From Thermoanaerobaculia bacterium (lineage in GTDB: Bacteria; Acidobacteriota; Thermoanaerobaculia; Multivoradales; J023), in NCBI GenBank assembly GCA_030431255.1, contig JAUIJL010000004.1, positions 124,001 to 188,000 of the forward strand: 64,000 nucleotides of DNA, read 5' to 3'. Position 1 is the stretch's first letter. Every line of letters starts with the position of its first letter. The position numbers and the translations under genes were made by a program. The notes below the pieces were generated by a model. That model did no database searches, was not told where the DNA came from, and saw only the letters and a program-made list of their open reading frames with translations. Of the stretch, positions 37,601-46,155 are shown in pieces.

Positions 37601-39320
37601 CGACCGTCGCGCTGACGTCGAGGGTTTCGTAGCTCACCTGCACCTCCGCATCTTGGGCCGGTGCCAGGTGCACCTCGAACGTCATTTCCGTGCTGCCTTC
37701 GTCGCCTTCGTCCACCTGGGCATCCCCCACCGAAAGCTCACCGACCGGGCTGTCGTCGTCGATGATGACCCCTTCACCTTCGTTGTCGGCGATCACCACG
37801 TTGATCGGATTCGACAGGCGCAAGAAGAGATTCTCGTTCGGCTCTTCAAGGGTGTCGCCAATGATCCGGACCACCACGGTTTGGGGCGAGTCGTCGACGA
37901 TGTCCAAGGTCCCGGACGTGGCTTGGAAATCGATATTGGTCGCCGCCGTGCCGGGCAGCGCCAGGAAGTCGACGCTCATGGCGGGTAAGGTCCTGCGACG
38001 TCCGGAGCTACCTAGGCTCGCCAACGCGTTGACCTCGACGGTGAAGACCATCGAGGTCAGGCCGGAATCCCCTTCCAACACCGATTGGGCGTCGACCACG
38101 CTGACGGAGAACATGGGGCCGTCGTCGTTTTGAATCGTCACGTCCCCGCGCTCATCCAAGATGTCGGCGCCGATGGCGTCGAAGATCTTGACCTCGAAAA
38201 ATTCGTCGGGCTCTTCGACCGTGTCGCCGATTACGGGCACCGTGACTTTGGTGGAGACATCGCCGGCGGGAATGGTGATGAAGCCATCGGCGAATTGGTA
38301 GTCGCCATCGGCGGTGGTGGCGGTGGCGTCGAAGGTGGTCCAGCTCATGGTGACGTCGAACGGCGCCGGACCGTTCAATAGATCGATGGTCACCTCGGCG
38401 TTTTGGAAACCCGTATCGCCTTCCACCACCGTAACGTCTTGAACCACCAACTCGAGGGGCGGTCCGGTATCGTCGTCGAGGATGGTCACGTCGGCGTTGT
38501 TGTCGATGACCGTGCCTTGGGAAGGGTTGAAGATGGAAACGTTGAATTGCTCGTCTGGCTCGGGGTTGGTATCACCCACCACCGGAATCAGCGCCTTCGT
38601 GAAGGTCTGGCCGGAGAAGATCGTCAGCGTGCCGCCGGCCGGCAGATAGTCGTTGTCGCCGGTGGTGGCGGTGCCGTCGGAGGTATTCCAGTCGATCGTG
38701 ACGTCTTGGCCGAACGGACCGTTCAACATGTCGATGGTGACCTCGACGTTGGGGCTGCCGGCATCCCCCTCGATCACCTGGGTATCTTGGATCACGAATT
38801 CAAGACCCAGATCGTCGTCGACGATCGTGACCAGGATCCGATAGTCGTTGAGGTTCGGCATCACGCTGCCCGACGGCATCGAGCAGTTGATGATTTCGTT
38901 CAAGGGCGTGAGTGAAATCTCAAACGACTCGTCGGGCTCGTCCATGGTGTCGGGGCTGAGGGCTATTTGCAGGTTGGCGGTCGGCGTCGCGTCGCTGAAG
39001 GACAACGACGTGGGGAATGGATTGCCCACATCGCCAGGGCCGGCATCTCCGTTGAAGTCCACATTCACGGCCCAGGTAATGCCCGACCAGGACGAGCTGC
39101 AAACCCCGGCGCCCACAAGCTCGATGGTCAGATCCAACTGGGTATCGGCCTCGGGCACAAAAATCGGCGGGTTGTCCGAGGTAACAGTCAGATCGTAGGT
39201 GCCCACCACACCGGCATGCACCGGTGGCGTCGGAAGGGTGCCCAGCACGATCCACCAGGCGACAAGCCCAAATAAGAAATGAAGCGACTTCGAGCTCAAC
39301 GACGACTGGGGATGTTGCAC
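34659..39320 (-). CDS. Calx-beta repeat autotransporter adhesin-like protein
   Basis: A 1553-residue surface protein. Taking the GTG at 39320 (GAGG seven bases upstream) gives a clean signal peptide (KSLHFLFGLVAWWIVLGTL). Then come seven or eight Calx-beta domains of about 115 residues, each with the E-G-D signature (VIEGDAGSPNVEVTID, VVEGDTGFQ, VLEGDSGLT, VDEGDEGST, GLEGDSGST, VVEGDEGQR), to about 1080. A Big-1-like Ig domain follows (about 1085-1190), a low-complexity linker, then an autotransporter beta-barrel from about 1290 to a C-terminal FRFQF. Calx-beta domains bind calcium and mediate adhesion. The final Phe is the expected signal for barrel insertion. An open frame continues upstream to 39584 but lacks signal features. 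Confidence 0.9.
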   Translation of the reverse strand: MQHPQSSLSSKSLHFLFGLVAWWIVLGTLPTPPVHAGVVGTYDLTVTSDNPPIFVPEADTQLDLTIELVGAGVCSSSWSGITWAVNVDFNGDAGPGDVGNPFPTSLSFSDATPTANLQIALSPDTMDEPDESFEISLTPLNEIINCSMPSGSVMPNLNDYRILVTIVDDDLGLEFVIQDTQVIEGDAGSPNVEVTIDMLNGPFGQDVTIDWNTSDGTATTGDNDYLPAGGTLTIFSGQTFTKALIPVVGDTNPEPDEQFNVSIFNPSQGTVIDNNADVTILDDDTGPPLELVVQDVTVVEGDTGFQNAEVTIDLLNGPAPFDVTMSWTTFDATATTADGDYQFADGFITIPAGDVSTKVTVPVIGDTVEEPDEFFEVKIFDAIGADILDERGDVTIQNDDGPMFSVSVVDAQSVLEGDSGLTSMVFTVEVNALASLGSSGRRRTLPAMSVDFLALPGTAATNIDFQATSGTLDIVDDSPQTVVVRIIGDTLEEPNENLFLRLSNPINVVIADNEGEGVIIDDDSPVGELSVGDAQVDEGDEGSTEMTFEVHLAPAQDAEVQVSYETLDVSATVEGGDYQSTQGQLTFQPGQTLQTLSVEVNGDLESEGDEVFQVRLFDPVGADLADDLGDGTIVDDDVATLPTISIGDAGGLEGDSGSTQVELTVTLSQPADGTVEVSYSTADGTATAGVDYQADTGLATIQPGETSTTITVSVLGDTAEEGDEFFTVVLSEPQGAELGDGEGRVTVIDDDQPPVLSIEDARVVEGDEGQRSAVFTLRLEQQTKARVMVDFATRDGSALASDNDYVPVSGRLDFDSGDSTVTLEVPVIGDLRPEDDETFFVDLSAPDGAVLGDATAQALIVDDDSDGGPGGSAGSIRLIPAEAAMEGAGPAVIQVERFGGSTGVVSVLLSTADASATAGQDYQAFSQRIQWTNGQSGPQAIEIPILNDAVREDGEAFGVVLSNPAGATLGTPSQISVSIVDDDTPMALEAVGELERTATVRTEQVFQARVVGEGGEPVEGAVVRWSAEGQARLPDEGRTVSGADGLAEQTVLFANRPGDASIVARLVGSDEPLTYTIEVRGDLSENLGDDGGDGSDEPGVAGVLDASCADAGSSRYSELCDFVYGLANVDDQRDVVDQLTPRSTLAQAKTTLRAPAQQIRNVTSRLSALRGGSAGSAFGQLAFAVQGDSISLGPLQQAVVSASQPSSNEGFERPLSRAIEDARANTSQTASSQTDESPWRRGGAASGDEEDPTEDLDPYDSTESPWGFFMNGRASFGDAPRRGVDPGYDFTTQGLTAGVDYRVSDQWVVGSSIGYSRSDTDLAGFGGRRDGGSIDTEGLSLSVFTSWYREDFYLDGVVTFGQTDLETERVIDLPSSLNGRDRFVAAGAPDGDELSLHLGFGYDFRVGEALNLSGFVNGNYVRATVDSYTETGADLLNLIYDEQELESLLAEIGVELTYPYSLSWGVVQPLVRVAFLRELEDDPQIVRARFAEDSTGRRFRLASERPDRSYLNVALGLTATLQRGWATYFQYDTDLERDDLDIYTLSGGFRFQF

Positions 39321-39618
39321 GGCTGCCTCGGATGGGGGAATCGAATCTATGGGGTGTCTGTGGACGAAGCTTTCGATGGAATCGCTTTCGGACGCTTTGT
39401 AAATGAGGTGAATCTCGATCGAGTCTAACATCTCGAAGACGCTCCGATTTCGCACTTTGCCCGAACCCCGGGGACGATCCACCTTTGGCCCCCGACCCGG
39501 GACTGCCGGCCCTCGGTCTCGTTCCCCAGCACACGGCTCAACCCGTCTCACCACAGCGAATCCCGCTGCTGAAAGCAGCCCCATCGCCGGCGGGATGGGA
39601 GCTCGCTAGAATCCCTCC

Positions 39619-40050
39619 ATGGCATTTACTTCGGTACAGAAAATCCGTTTCGATGACGTGGACGGCGCCGGGATCGTCTACTACCCCCAGTTCTTCCACC
39701 TGTGTCACGCCGCGTTTGAGGATTTCTTCGATACGGCCGCTCCCATCTCCTACCCGGAGCTGATAAGAGATCGCCGTTTGGGATTTCCCACGGTCGCCAT
39801 CGAAAGCACTTTCACGGCTCCTCTCGAATACGGCGACATCGCCGTCGTCGAGCTGACGGTGGAGGAAGTGGGCAGGTCGTCGGCCGGCTTTCGATACACC
39901 ATTCGCCGGAAGCGGGACGGTGCGAGGAGCTTTCGTGCGCGCATCACCAATGTGTTGATGAATCTCGACACCCGGCGCCCCGTGCCCTTGCCTCCGGAGC
40001 TGCGGTCGATCCTCGAGCAGAGCTTGTCGGCGGCGGACTCCGAAGACTGA
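39619..40050 (+). CDS. Acyl-CoA thioesterase, 4HBT family (YbgC-like)
   Basis: A 143-residue hotdog-fold thioesterase. The catalytic motif RFDDVDGAGIVYYPQFFHLC carries the Asp (DVDGAGIVYYP) of the 4-hydroxybenzoyl-CoA thioesterase group. It hydrolyses acyl-CoA or aryl-CoA thioesters in the cytosol; chain length is not readable. It is divergent from the autotransporter gene, with a 298-base gap in which I find no further gene. Confidence 0.9.
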   Translation: MAFTSVQKIRFDDVDGAGIVYYPQFFHLCHAAFEDFFDTAAPISYPELIRDRRLGFPTVAIESTFTAPLEYGDIAVVELTVEEVGRSSAGFRYTIRRKRDGARSFRARITNVLMNLDTRRPVPLPPELRSILEQSLSAADSED

Positions 40051-40065
40051 ACGAGCCCTGGGAGA

Positions 40066-40143
40066 GGGAAGGGCGATCACGAGGATCGCCCCTACCTTCG
40101 TAATGGACGGGAAGGGCGATCACGAGGATCGCCCCTACCTTCG
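40066..40143. repeat. Two direct copies of a 35-base palindromic repeat
   Basis: Identical 35-base copies occupy 40066-40100 and 40109-40143 (43-base period). Each contains an eight-base stem GGGCGATC...GATCGCCC around an ACGAG loop, followed by CCTACCTTCG. This is the organisation of repetitive extragenic palindromes (REP). They may be substrates of the RayT-like protein at 32246-33241. Confidence 0.85.
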
Positions 40144-40166
40144 GAATAGTCGGCTTCTAGGCGTAG

Positions 40167-40187
40167 GGGCGAATCTTGTATTCGCCC
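40167..40187. repeat. Third, divergent REP-like hairpin
   Basis: GGGCGAAT at 40167-40174 and ATTCGCCC at 40180-40187 form an eight-base stem with loop CTTGT. It is preceded by GTAG and is related to the two copies upstream, so the cluster has three members. Confidence 0.7.
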
Positions 40188-40369
40188 ATTCAAACGCGAA
40201 GAGGCGCCGTAAAGGCTAGAAGCTGGGCGGCTTGGACCCGGGTGCAGCGATTCAAAAAAGGGGCCTGACGAGATCTGACAATTCGCGTACACTGAGCCGC
40301 TAAATTTTGTGGTGGACGCCGCGTCGACGACCCCACCCTAGGACCCGCTCGCACGCGATGGAGACGACC

Positions 40370-41578
40370 ATGAGCCGAACTTCCGACAAGCCCTCCCACC
40401 GACTCGGTACCCTCGTGGTGCACGGCGGACAGCATCCCGAGCCGATCACCGGCGCGGTGATGCCGCCCATCTTCACCTCCGCCACCTACGTCCAGTCGTC
40501 GCCGGGCGAGCATCGGGGTTTCGAATACTCGCGCAGTCACAACCCCACCCGCTATGCGTTGGAGCGAATGGTGGCGAGCTTGGAAGGCTCACCGGTCACC
40601 GAAGCGCAGGATCCCAGCTGCGGGGCCTTTGCGTTCGCCTCGGGTCTGGCGGCCACCGCCACGGTGCTGGATATGCTCGACCGAGGGGATCGCGTGGTCG
40701 CCATGGACGACCTCTACGGCGGCACCCGGCGTCAGATGTCGAACGTCAAAGCTCGATCCCAGGGCCTGGATTTTCACTATGTGGATATGTGCGATCTGGA
40801 GCTCTTCGACCGGGCGATGACCGCCGACACCAAGCTCGTGTGGGTGGAAACGCCCACCAACCCCTTGCTCAAGCTGGTGGATCTCAAGGGGGTTGCGGAC
40901 ATTGCCAAGGCCAAAAATCCGGATGTCCTGCTGGTGTGCGACAACACTTTCGCCTCACCGATTTTTCAACGTCCCCTCGAGCACGGATTCGACGTGGTCA
41001 TGCACTCGACCACGAAGTACCTAAACGGTCATTCCGATGTGGTCGGCGGCGTGTTGGTGGCGGGCAACCTCGAGCTGGCCGAGCGATTGCGGTATCTGCA
41101 GAACGCCTTAGGCGCGGTGATGGGTCCGTTCGACGCTTCTCAAACCCTGCGCGGCATCAAAACCCTGGAAATTCGGATGCGACGCCACAGCGCCAACGCC
41201 CAGGCGGTGGTCGATTTCTTGAAAGACCACAAGGCCGTGCGCAAAGTGATCTACCCTTCGCTGGAGAGCCATCCCCAACACGAGCTGTTCAAACGCCAAA
41301 TGGACGGTTTCGGCGGCATGGTCACGTTTCTGATCGAGGGTGGTCTTGCGGAAACCCGTAGATTCGCCGAGAACGTCAAGGTCTTCCAATTGGCGGAGAG
41401 CCTCGGCGCGGTGGAATCGTTGGTCAATCATCCGGCGATCATGACCCATGCCTCCGTACCGCCGGAGGTGCGTGCGGAGCTCGGCATCTCGGACAATCTG
41501 CTCCGCTTGTCGGTGGGTATCGAGGCGCCCGAGGATCTCTTGGCGGATCTGGATCAGGCACTGGCCAAGACCCGCTGA
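40370..41578 (+). CDS. PLP-dependent cystathionine gamma-synthase/lyase
   Basis: A 402-residue enzyme of the Cys/Met metabolism PLP family. The pyridoxal lysine lies in MHSTTKYLNGHSDVVGG; PIFTSATYVQSSPGEHRGFEYSRSHNPTR, VWVETPTNPLLKLVDL and RLSVGIEAPEDLLADL are family signatures. It makes or cleaves cystathionine in sulfur amino-acid metabolism; sequence alone does not separate synthase from lyase, so I give no symbol. The ATG at 40370 has GGAG 8-11 bases upstream; earlier in-frame starts at 40307 and 40358 lack one. Confidence 0.92.
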   Translation: MSRTSDKPSHRLGTLVVHGGQHPEPITGAVMPPIFTSATYVQSSPGEHRGFEYSRSHNPTRYALERMVASLEGSPVTEAQDPSCGAFAFASGLAATATVLDMLDRGDRVVAMDDLYGGTRRQMSNVKARSQGLDFHYVDMCDLELFDRAMTADTKLVWVETPTNPLLKLVDLKGVADIAKAKNPDVLLVCDNTFASPIFQRPLEHGFDVVMHSTTKYLNGHSDVVGGVLVAGNLELAERLRYLQNALGAVMGPFDASQTLRGIKTLEIRMRRHSANAQAVVDFLKDHKAVRKVIYPSLESHPQHELFKRQMDGFGGMVTFLIEGGLAETRRFAENVKVFQLAESLGAVESLVNHPAIMTHASVPPEVRAELGISDNLLRLSVGIEAPEDLLADLDQALAKTR

Positions 41579-41598
41579 TCGACTCGCTACGGCGGATC

Positions 41599-43428
41599 TC
41601 AGGCGGGCAACAGCCCGCCTCGGCTTTGCAGCACTTGCACGACCTGCCGGCGCGCCTCGGCTTCGAGAGCGTCGAGGCTGGCGCCGGCGTCGAGCAGCAT
41701 CTGCACCAAGTCGGGCAACAGGCGGCCGTCGACACTCGGAGATTCCACCGCCGTCGACAACGCGCATTCCCCTTCGCGAGTGCGATGGTTGACGTTGGCG
41801 CCGGCGTCGAGCAGCATTCGAACCGTCCGCAGCTCGCCGGCACCGGCGGCGGCAATGAGCGCCGTCTCGCCTTCCTCATCGGCAATGCTGTCCACGGCTA
41901 GGCCGCTGCCCAACAAGCGTTGTAGGTGGGCGACCTTGCCACGCCTCGCGCCGCGCTCTAAACGCCGAGCCGCGGGGTTTTGCTCCGGATCCGCGTTCGA
42001 TGCCAGATGCTTTCGCGCTTTGCGAATATTCTTTCTGGCGTGGGGCACCAGCACCTCGAAGATATCTTCCGCACCCTCGTAGCCGGCGATCGACAGGGCA
42101 GTATCTCCGTCCTCGTCTTTCTGGTCGACGTCGGCCCCGGCTTCCAACAACCATTGCACGAGCTCCAGATCTTGCTCTCGGACCGCGACCATCAGCACGG
42201 TTTGCCCCATCTCGTCCCGCAGCTCGAGATCCACTCCCGAGCGCAGGAGAAGGTTGACCATGTGGATGTCGCCCCGCTCGGCGGCGTAATGCAGTGGCTC
42301 TGGGTCGTGGCCGTAGACCGTGGACGCGCCGGCTTGAATCAGCCTCGCCGCCACCGGCTCGCTGCCGGTCCAGATGGCCAGGATCAAAGGGGTCAACGGC
42401 TCTTTGGCGCTCGCAGAATCGGCGCCGAAAGCGCTCAGCACCCTGCCCATCGAGGCCATGGCCGCCTGGGCTTGCGGATCTTGCTCTTGGGCCATCTCCT
42501 GCCACGAACGCTCGCGATGGAAAGGTCGATCCGAAAGGCCGGGAACCGTGGCATGGACGTCGGCACCGGCAGCGATCAACGGCTCCACCAGCGCCGGATC
42601 CCCGGTGAGCACCGCGGCCATCAGCGGCGTACGGCCCTCTTCGTCTCGACCCTCCAAAGAGCCGCCGACGGAGGTGAGGGTCTGCAGCGCTTGTTGTAGC
42701 TGGGCCGAATCCCTCTGGCTGAGGGCGCGGAAAAGGGGTGCACACGCTTCGTCTTGGGCCGGATCTCGATCGATCGGATCCTCCACCGGGCTGAGGGTCG
42801 CGTCGGGCTCGATGCCGAGAGCTTCGTAATAGCCTTCCATCTCGGCCGCATAATAGGTCTCGAAGAAAGACACGTAATTTTCAGGCCCCACCGGATTCAC
42901 CAGATGATGGCCGACCTTCTTGCCGAAGATCTGGAAGAGCTTGTCGACGGAGGCCTTTTTGTCGAAGTGTTTGATGAAGCCGGGGATTTTCGGCTTATTG
43001 CCCGGGTCGGGCGCTCCGGACGCGACCAGGTATTCGCCCGTGTCCCGGAATTGGGTCGCCAGGTCCACCCAGCGCCCTTGGTCCGGATGCTCGAAAACCG
43101 CCGCCGCGAAACCCTCTCGGGGATGGGCCAGGGCCACCAGCTGAAAGTCGTCGAGCTCTTGGCAGCCGTAGGTCCCGAGGGCTCGGAAACCGTGGGCTCT
43201 CAAGGCGTCGACCTTTTCGACGATCTCCTCGTGGTCGTCCCAGACCGGAGAGAGCTCGCGGACCAGATGAAGATGCGGTGGGCTGGCGGCGATCACCGCT
43301 TTGGTCATGAAGCCGGAGAATCGCTTCTTGAGCACGAGCCACACCACCGCGCCGACGGCCAAGAGCACCAGCAGGGCCAAGAAGCCGGACACTCCGAGAA
43401 GACCCAACAATTTGAGCAAAAGCTTCAT
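41599..43428 (-). CDS. Membrane-anchored ankyrin repeat protein
   Basis: A 609-residue protein. An N-terminal transmembrane helix (KLLLKLLGLLGVSGFLALLVLLAVGAVVWLV) is followed by an unrecognised domain at about 40-215 and then ankyrin repeats to the end, with clear units such as RTPLMAAVLTGDPALVEPLIAAGADV and QTVLMVAVREQDLELVQWLLEAGADV. The repeats should bind proteins. It is 36 bases downstream of prfA on the same strand and ends 20 bases from the convergent cystathionine gene. Function is unknown. Confidence 0.85.
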   Translation of the reverse strand: MKLLLKLLGLLGVSGFLALLVLLAVGAVVWLVLKKRFSGFMTKAVIAASPPHLHLVRELSPVWDDHEEIVEKVDALRAHGFRALGTYGCQELDDFQLVALAHPREGFAAAVFEHPDQGRWVDLATQFRDTGEYLVASGAPDPGNKPKIPGFIKHFDKKASVDKLFQIFGKKVGHHLVNPVGPENYVSFFETYYAAEMEGYYEALGIEPDATLSPVEDPIDRDPAQDEACAPLFRALSQRDSAQLQQALQTLTSVGGSLEGRDEEGRTPLMAAVLTGDPALVEPLIAAGADVHATVPGLSDRPFHRERSWQEMAQEQDPQAQAAMASMGRVLSAFGADSASAKEPLTPLILAIWTGSEPVAARLIQAGASTVYGHDPEPLHYAAERGDIHMVNLLLRSGVDLELRDEMGQTVLMVAVREQDLELVQWLLEAGADVDQKDEDGDTALSIAGYEGAEDIFEVLVPHARKNIRKARKHLASNADPEQNPAARRLERGARRGKVAHLQRLLGSGLAVDSIADEEGETALIAAAGAGELRTVRMLLDAGANVNHRTREGECALSTAVESPSVDGRLLPDLVQMLLDAGASLDALEAEARRQVVQVLQSRGGLLPA

Positions 43429-43464
43429 GTGGTCAACCTGAGAAGCCCTTCAGCGGACTTTCCA

Positions 43465-44547
43465 TTAACGGGCACCGTCGGCATCTTCCCGCAATTTCAG
43501 CGCTTGGAAGTGTTGGGCCAACGGGTCGATGACCGGGTCCAGCGTGCCCTCCATCACATTGGGCAGCTGGTGCAGGGTCAGACCGATCCGATGGTCGGTC
43601 ACCCGGTTTTGCGGAAAATTATACGTTCTGATTTTTTCAGAGCGATCTCCGGAGCCGACCATCTTACGACGCTCGGCGGTCAGCTCGGCGTGGGCTTTCT
43701 CTTCTTCGGCCTGCAAGAGTCGAGATTTCAGCACCCGCAACGCTTTGGCTTTATTCTTGATCTGGCTGCGCTCGTCTTGGCACGACACCACAATGCCCGT
43801 GGGAAGGTGGGTCAGGCGGACCGCGGAATAGGTGGTGTTGACCCCTTGCCCACCGGGACCCGAGGAGCAGAACCGGTCCACACGCAGATCTTTTTCCGCC
43901 ACATCGATCTCCACTTCGTCGGCTTCCGGCAGCACGGCCACGGTCACCGCGGAGGTGTGGATCCGTCCGGAGGACTCGGTTTGGGGCACCCGCTGCACCC
44001 GGTGCACCCCGCCCTCGAATTTCAGCCGGCTGTAGGCGCCCTTGCCCTCGATGATCGCGTCGATCTCTTTGACCCCGCCGACCTCCGACTCGGAGATGTC
44101 GAGGATGTCCACCTTCCAACGTTGTTGCTCCGCGTAGCGGCTGTACATGCGGAAAAGCTCGGCGGCGAAGAGCGTGGCTTCGTCTCCGCCGGTGCCGGCC
44201 CGGATCTCGAGGATCACGTTGCGGGCATCGTTGGGATCTTTGGGAATCAGCTCCTGGCGGATCTGCTCGGCGAGCTCTTCCAGCTTCTGCTCGAGCTCGC
44301 GCGCCTCCTCCTCGATCATCTCGCGCATTTCAGGATCATCGAGATCCTTGAGCATCTCCTGCGCGTCGGCCCGCTCTCCTTCGGCCTTCTGATGCTCCCG
44401 ATACAATCCCACCACCGATTCGATTTCCGAGAGCGCTTTATGGGTTTCACGAAAGCGGTTGGGATCCACCGCCACTTCCGGATCCGCCAGCCGACGGGTC
44501 AGATCTTCGTGGGTTTGGGCGAGCTGAGCTAATTTTTGATGTTGCAT
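43465..44547 (-). CDS. prfA: Peptide chain release factor 1
   Basis: A 360-residue RF1, normal length. The catalytic GGQ appears in CSSGPGGQGVNTTYSAVRLTH, and the stop-codon recognition tripeptide PxT reads PQT in HRVQRVPQTESSGRIHTSA (RF1 members usually have PAT, PVT or similar). LEIRAGTGGDEATLFAAELFRMY is the domain 2 signature. It terminates translation at UAA and UAG. The usual methyltransferase gene prmC is not adjacent; an ankyrin gene follows instead. Confidence 0.97.
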   Translation of the reverse strand: MQHQKLAQLAQTHEDLTRRLADPEVAVDPNRFRETHKALSEIESVVGLYREHQKAEGERADAQEMLKDLDDPEMREMIEEEARELEQKLEELAEQIRQELIPKDPNDARNVILEIRAGTGGDEATLFAAELFRMYSRYAEQQRWKVDILDISESEVGGVKEIDAIIEGKGAYSRLKFEGGVHRVQRVPQTESSGRIHTSAVTVAVLPEADEVEIDVAEKDLRVDRFCSSGPGGQGVNTTYSAVRLTHLPTGIVVSCQDERSQIKNKAKALRVLKSRLLQAEEEKAHAELTAERRKMVGSGDRSEKIRTYNFPQNRVTDHRIGLTLHQLPNVMEGTLDPVIDPLAQHFQALKLREDADGAR

Positions 44548-44671
44548 GGTGTGCTTTCAGAGCTGGTCGGGACGGCCGCCGCCAAGGCTCGGCTTTCCAA
44601 CCGGTCGAGCAAGGCCGATCGCAGCCGGGAATCTTAGCCGATCCCGCTGCACGCCTCCAAACCGGCTCAGG

Positions 44672-44733
44672 TTCGATAAAAGCGGCGGCTTCGATAAATT
44701 CAGCGGTTTCGACAAATCGTCGGCTTCGATAAC
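44672..44733 (+). repeat. Four direct repeats with about 18-base period
   Basis: TTCGATAAA (44672), TTCGATAAA (44690), TTCGACAAA (44708) and TTCGATAAC (44725) form an array upstream of the degenerate histidine kinase gene, with AGCGGC-like bases between them. The array ends 12 bases before the ATG at 44745. It could bind a regulator or be a slippage product. Confidence 0.7.
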
Positions 44734-44744
44734 ATCGAGACTAG

Positions 44745-45998
44745 ATGTCGACTCTATTCCCTTCCCGTCACGACGGCACCCGCCTTACGAGCTCAGCGGT
44801 TTTCTGCCGTCTCGACGGATCCGGTTGTTTCAACGAATTTTCACCCGGTTGGTATTCCCTGTGTGAAAAATTCCAGGTCCGAGCCTTCGCCCCGGACCTT
44901 CTCCTGGGTCTCCCGGTGTGGAGCTTCGTCGCCGACCCATGGAAGGCCGTCATTCGAGAGCGGACCCTGGCTTGGCTGCGGGGCGAGCTCCTTCCCCCTG
45001 CCGCCGTCTCAGCTTCCCGGGACGTCCCCGCCTTCGACGATACCCTATGGCGGTCCTGGAGACCCTGGCCGATCCGACCCGCGCCCGACGGCAACGAGTC
45101 GGCCGGCATGCAGCTGACCCTCGACCCCGTCGTTCAGGCTCGCCTGAGCTGGGGGCTAGCGGATCCGATCTGGCGCGGTCCGCACGACGGTCAGGGTCCG
45201 TTGGCGTCGGTCAACGCGACCGCACGGCGCTTGCTCGCCGAGCGACCGGAGCTGGCCAATCCGACTCCTCTTCAGGCGTGGCTGAACGGTCGCCCCCAGG
45301 CCCGTCAGCTGACCCGGTTGGCGAGTCTGGATTTGGACGGTGACAGCCTCTTCCGAGCCGAGCTACCCCATCTTCACGGCAGCAGCGGCTTTCGCCTGCT
45401 CGGCAAGCTGATGCGAGCCCTTCTGCACGACCTGAGCAATCCCCTCGCCGCCGTGCGCATGATAGCCGAGGTGGCGAGCCGCGGCTCGCGCCACTACTCG
45501 GACCCGACGAAGGTGCTGCCGGACATGATCCGCCACCTGGACCTGGCCACCGCCTCTTTGCGTCGCTTGCGATCTTTGGCTCAGATTGCGCCGAGGGTCC
45601 AGGCCCTCGACACCCCCGCCCTCTTCGACGACGCGGCTGAAATCCTGAGAAGCGAGCTCGACCGCCGGGAGCTCACGCTGGACTTGACCGCCTTGGAGCC
45701 ACCCGAGCCGGAGCTTGAAGGTCGGGTCGACGCCATGCTGCTGCTCGCCCTCGGCACCCTTTTGCTGACCTTGAGCCGTTCCGGGGAAGGGGACCACCTG
45801 CGGCTCGAGGCATCGTACGACGACGAAACCTGGCGTCTTCAAGGTTTTCTCGAAAGCTCGGGCTCGCCCCGTCCGTGGTTCGCCGACCCTGAAATCGGCA
45901 TCGACGCGTTGGACCGGCTGGTGAGCCCATTCCACGGCCGATGGTTACGGTTGGAGCTTGACGGCGAGCCCATGTGGGAGCTCGAAATTCCGCTCTAG
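44745..45998 (+). CDS. Degenerate histidine kinase-like protein
   Basis: A 417-residue protein without membrane segments. A PAS-like region at about 120-190 precedes a DHp-type segment with H228 in LMRALLHDLSNPLAAVRMIAE, and a following helix pair. The C-terminal 130 residues resemble the ATPase fold in length and strand pattern but lack a recognisable N-box and any GxGxG loop, so ATP binding is doubtful. It may act as a phosphotransfer or dimerising protein. The 5' end is uncertain: the ATG at 44745 has only a weak GAGA upstream and the first 50 residues are not typical. It is divergent from prfA. Confidence 0.6.
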   Translation: MSTLFPSRHDGTRLTSSAVFCRLDGSGCFNEFSPGWYSLCEKFQVRAFAPDLLLGLPVWSFVADPWKAVIRERTLAWLRGELLPPAAVSASRDVPAFDDTLWRSWRPWPIRPAPDGNESAGMQLTLDPVVQARLSWGLADPIWRGPHDGQGPLASVNATARRLLAERPELANPTPLQAWLNGRPQARQLTRLASLDLDGDSLFRAELPHLHGSSGFRLLGKLMRALLHDLSNPLAAVRMIAEVASRGSRHYSDPTKVLPDMIRHLDLATASLRRLRSLAQIAPRVQALDTPALFDDAAEILRSELDRRELTLDLTALEPPEPELEGRVDAMLLLALGTLLLTLSRSGEGDHLRLEASYDDETWRLQGFLESSGSPRPWFADPEIGIDALDRLVSPFHGRWLRLELDGEPMWELEIPL

Positions 45999-46155
45999 GC
46001 CGGCTCGACATCGGCATGTCGAGCTGAGTTTTCCCTGAGAATTCCCCCGCTGCGCCGTGTCGATCCGGGCGTCTGTGGCAACATGGGCAGCGTGTGACGT
46101 GCATCTGCCCACGCCCTACCTACTAGACCGACCTGCTCCTCCTAGGAAGATATCC

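Larger units (their letters stand above)
40051..40369. other. Intergenic region with palindromic repeats
   Basis: This 319-base gap lies between the thioesterase gene and the cystathionine synthase/lyase gene. It contains three hairpin repeats (listed separately). The rest, 40190-40369, holds the promoter and GGAG Shine-Dalgarno of the downstream gene, with no ORF I can support. Confidence 0.7.

Noticed and set aside
40066-40187. CRISPR array
   Set aside because: The repeat period is only 43 bases with an eight-base spacer between identical copies, and no cas genes are nearby.
44546-44866. 106-codon frame that includes the FDK-encoding repeat array
   Set aside because: It overlaps two better genes and shows no domain or Shine-Dalgarno; the repeat is better described as DNA.
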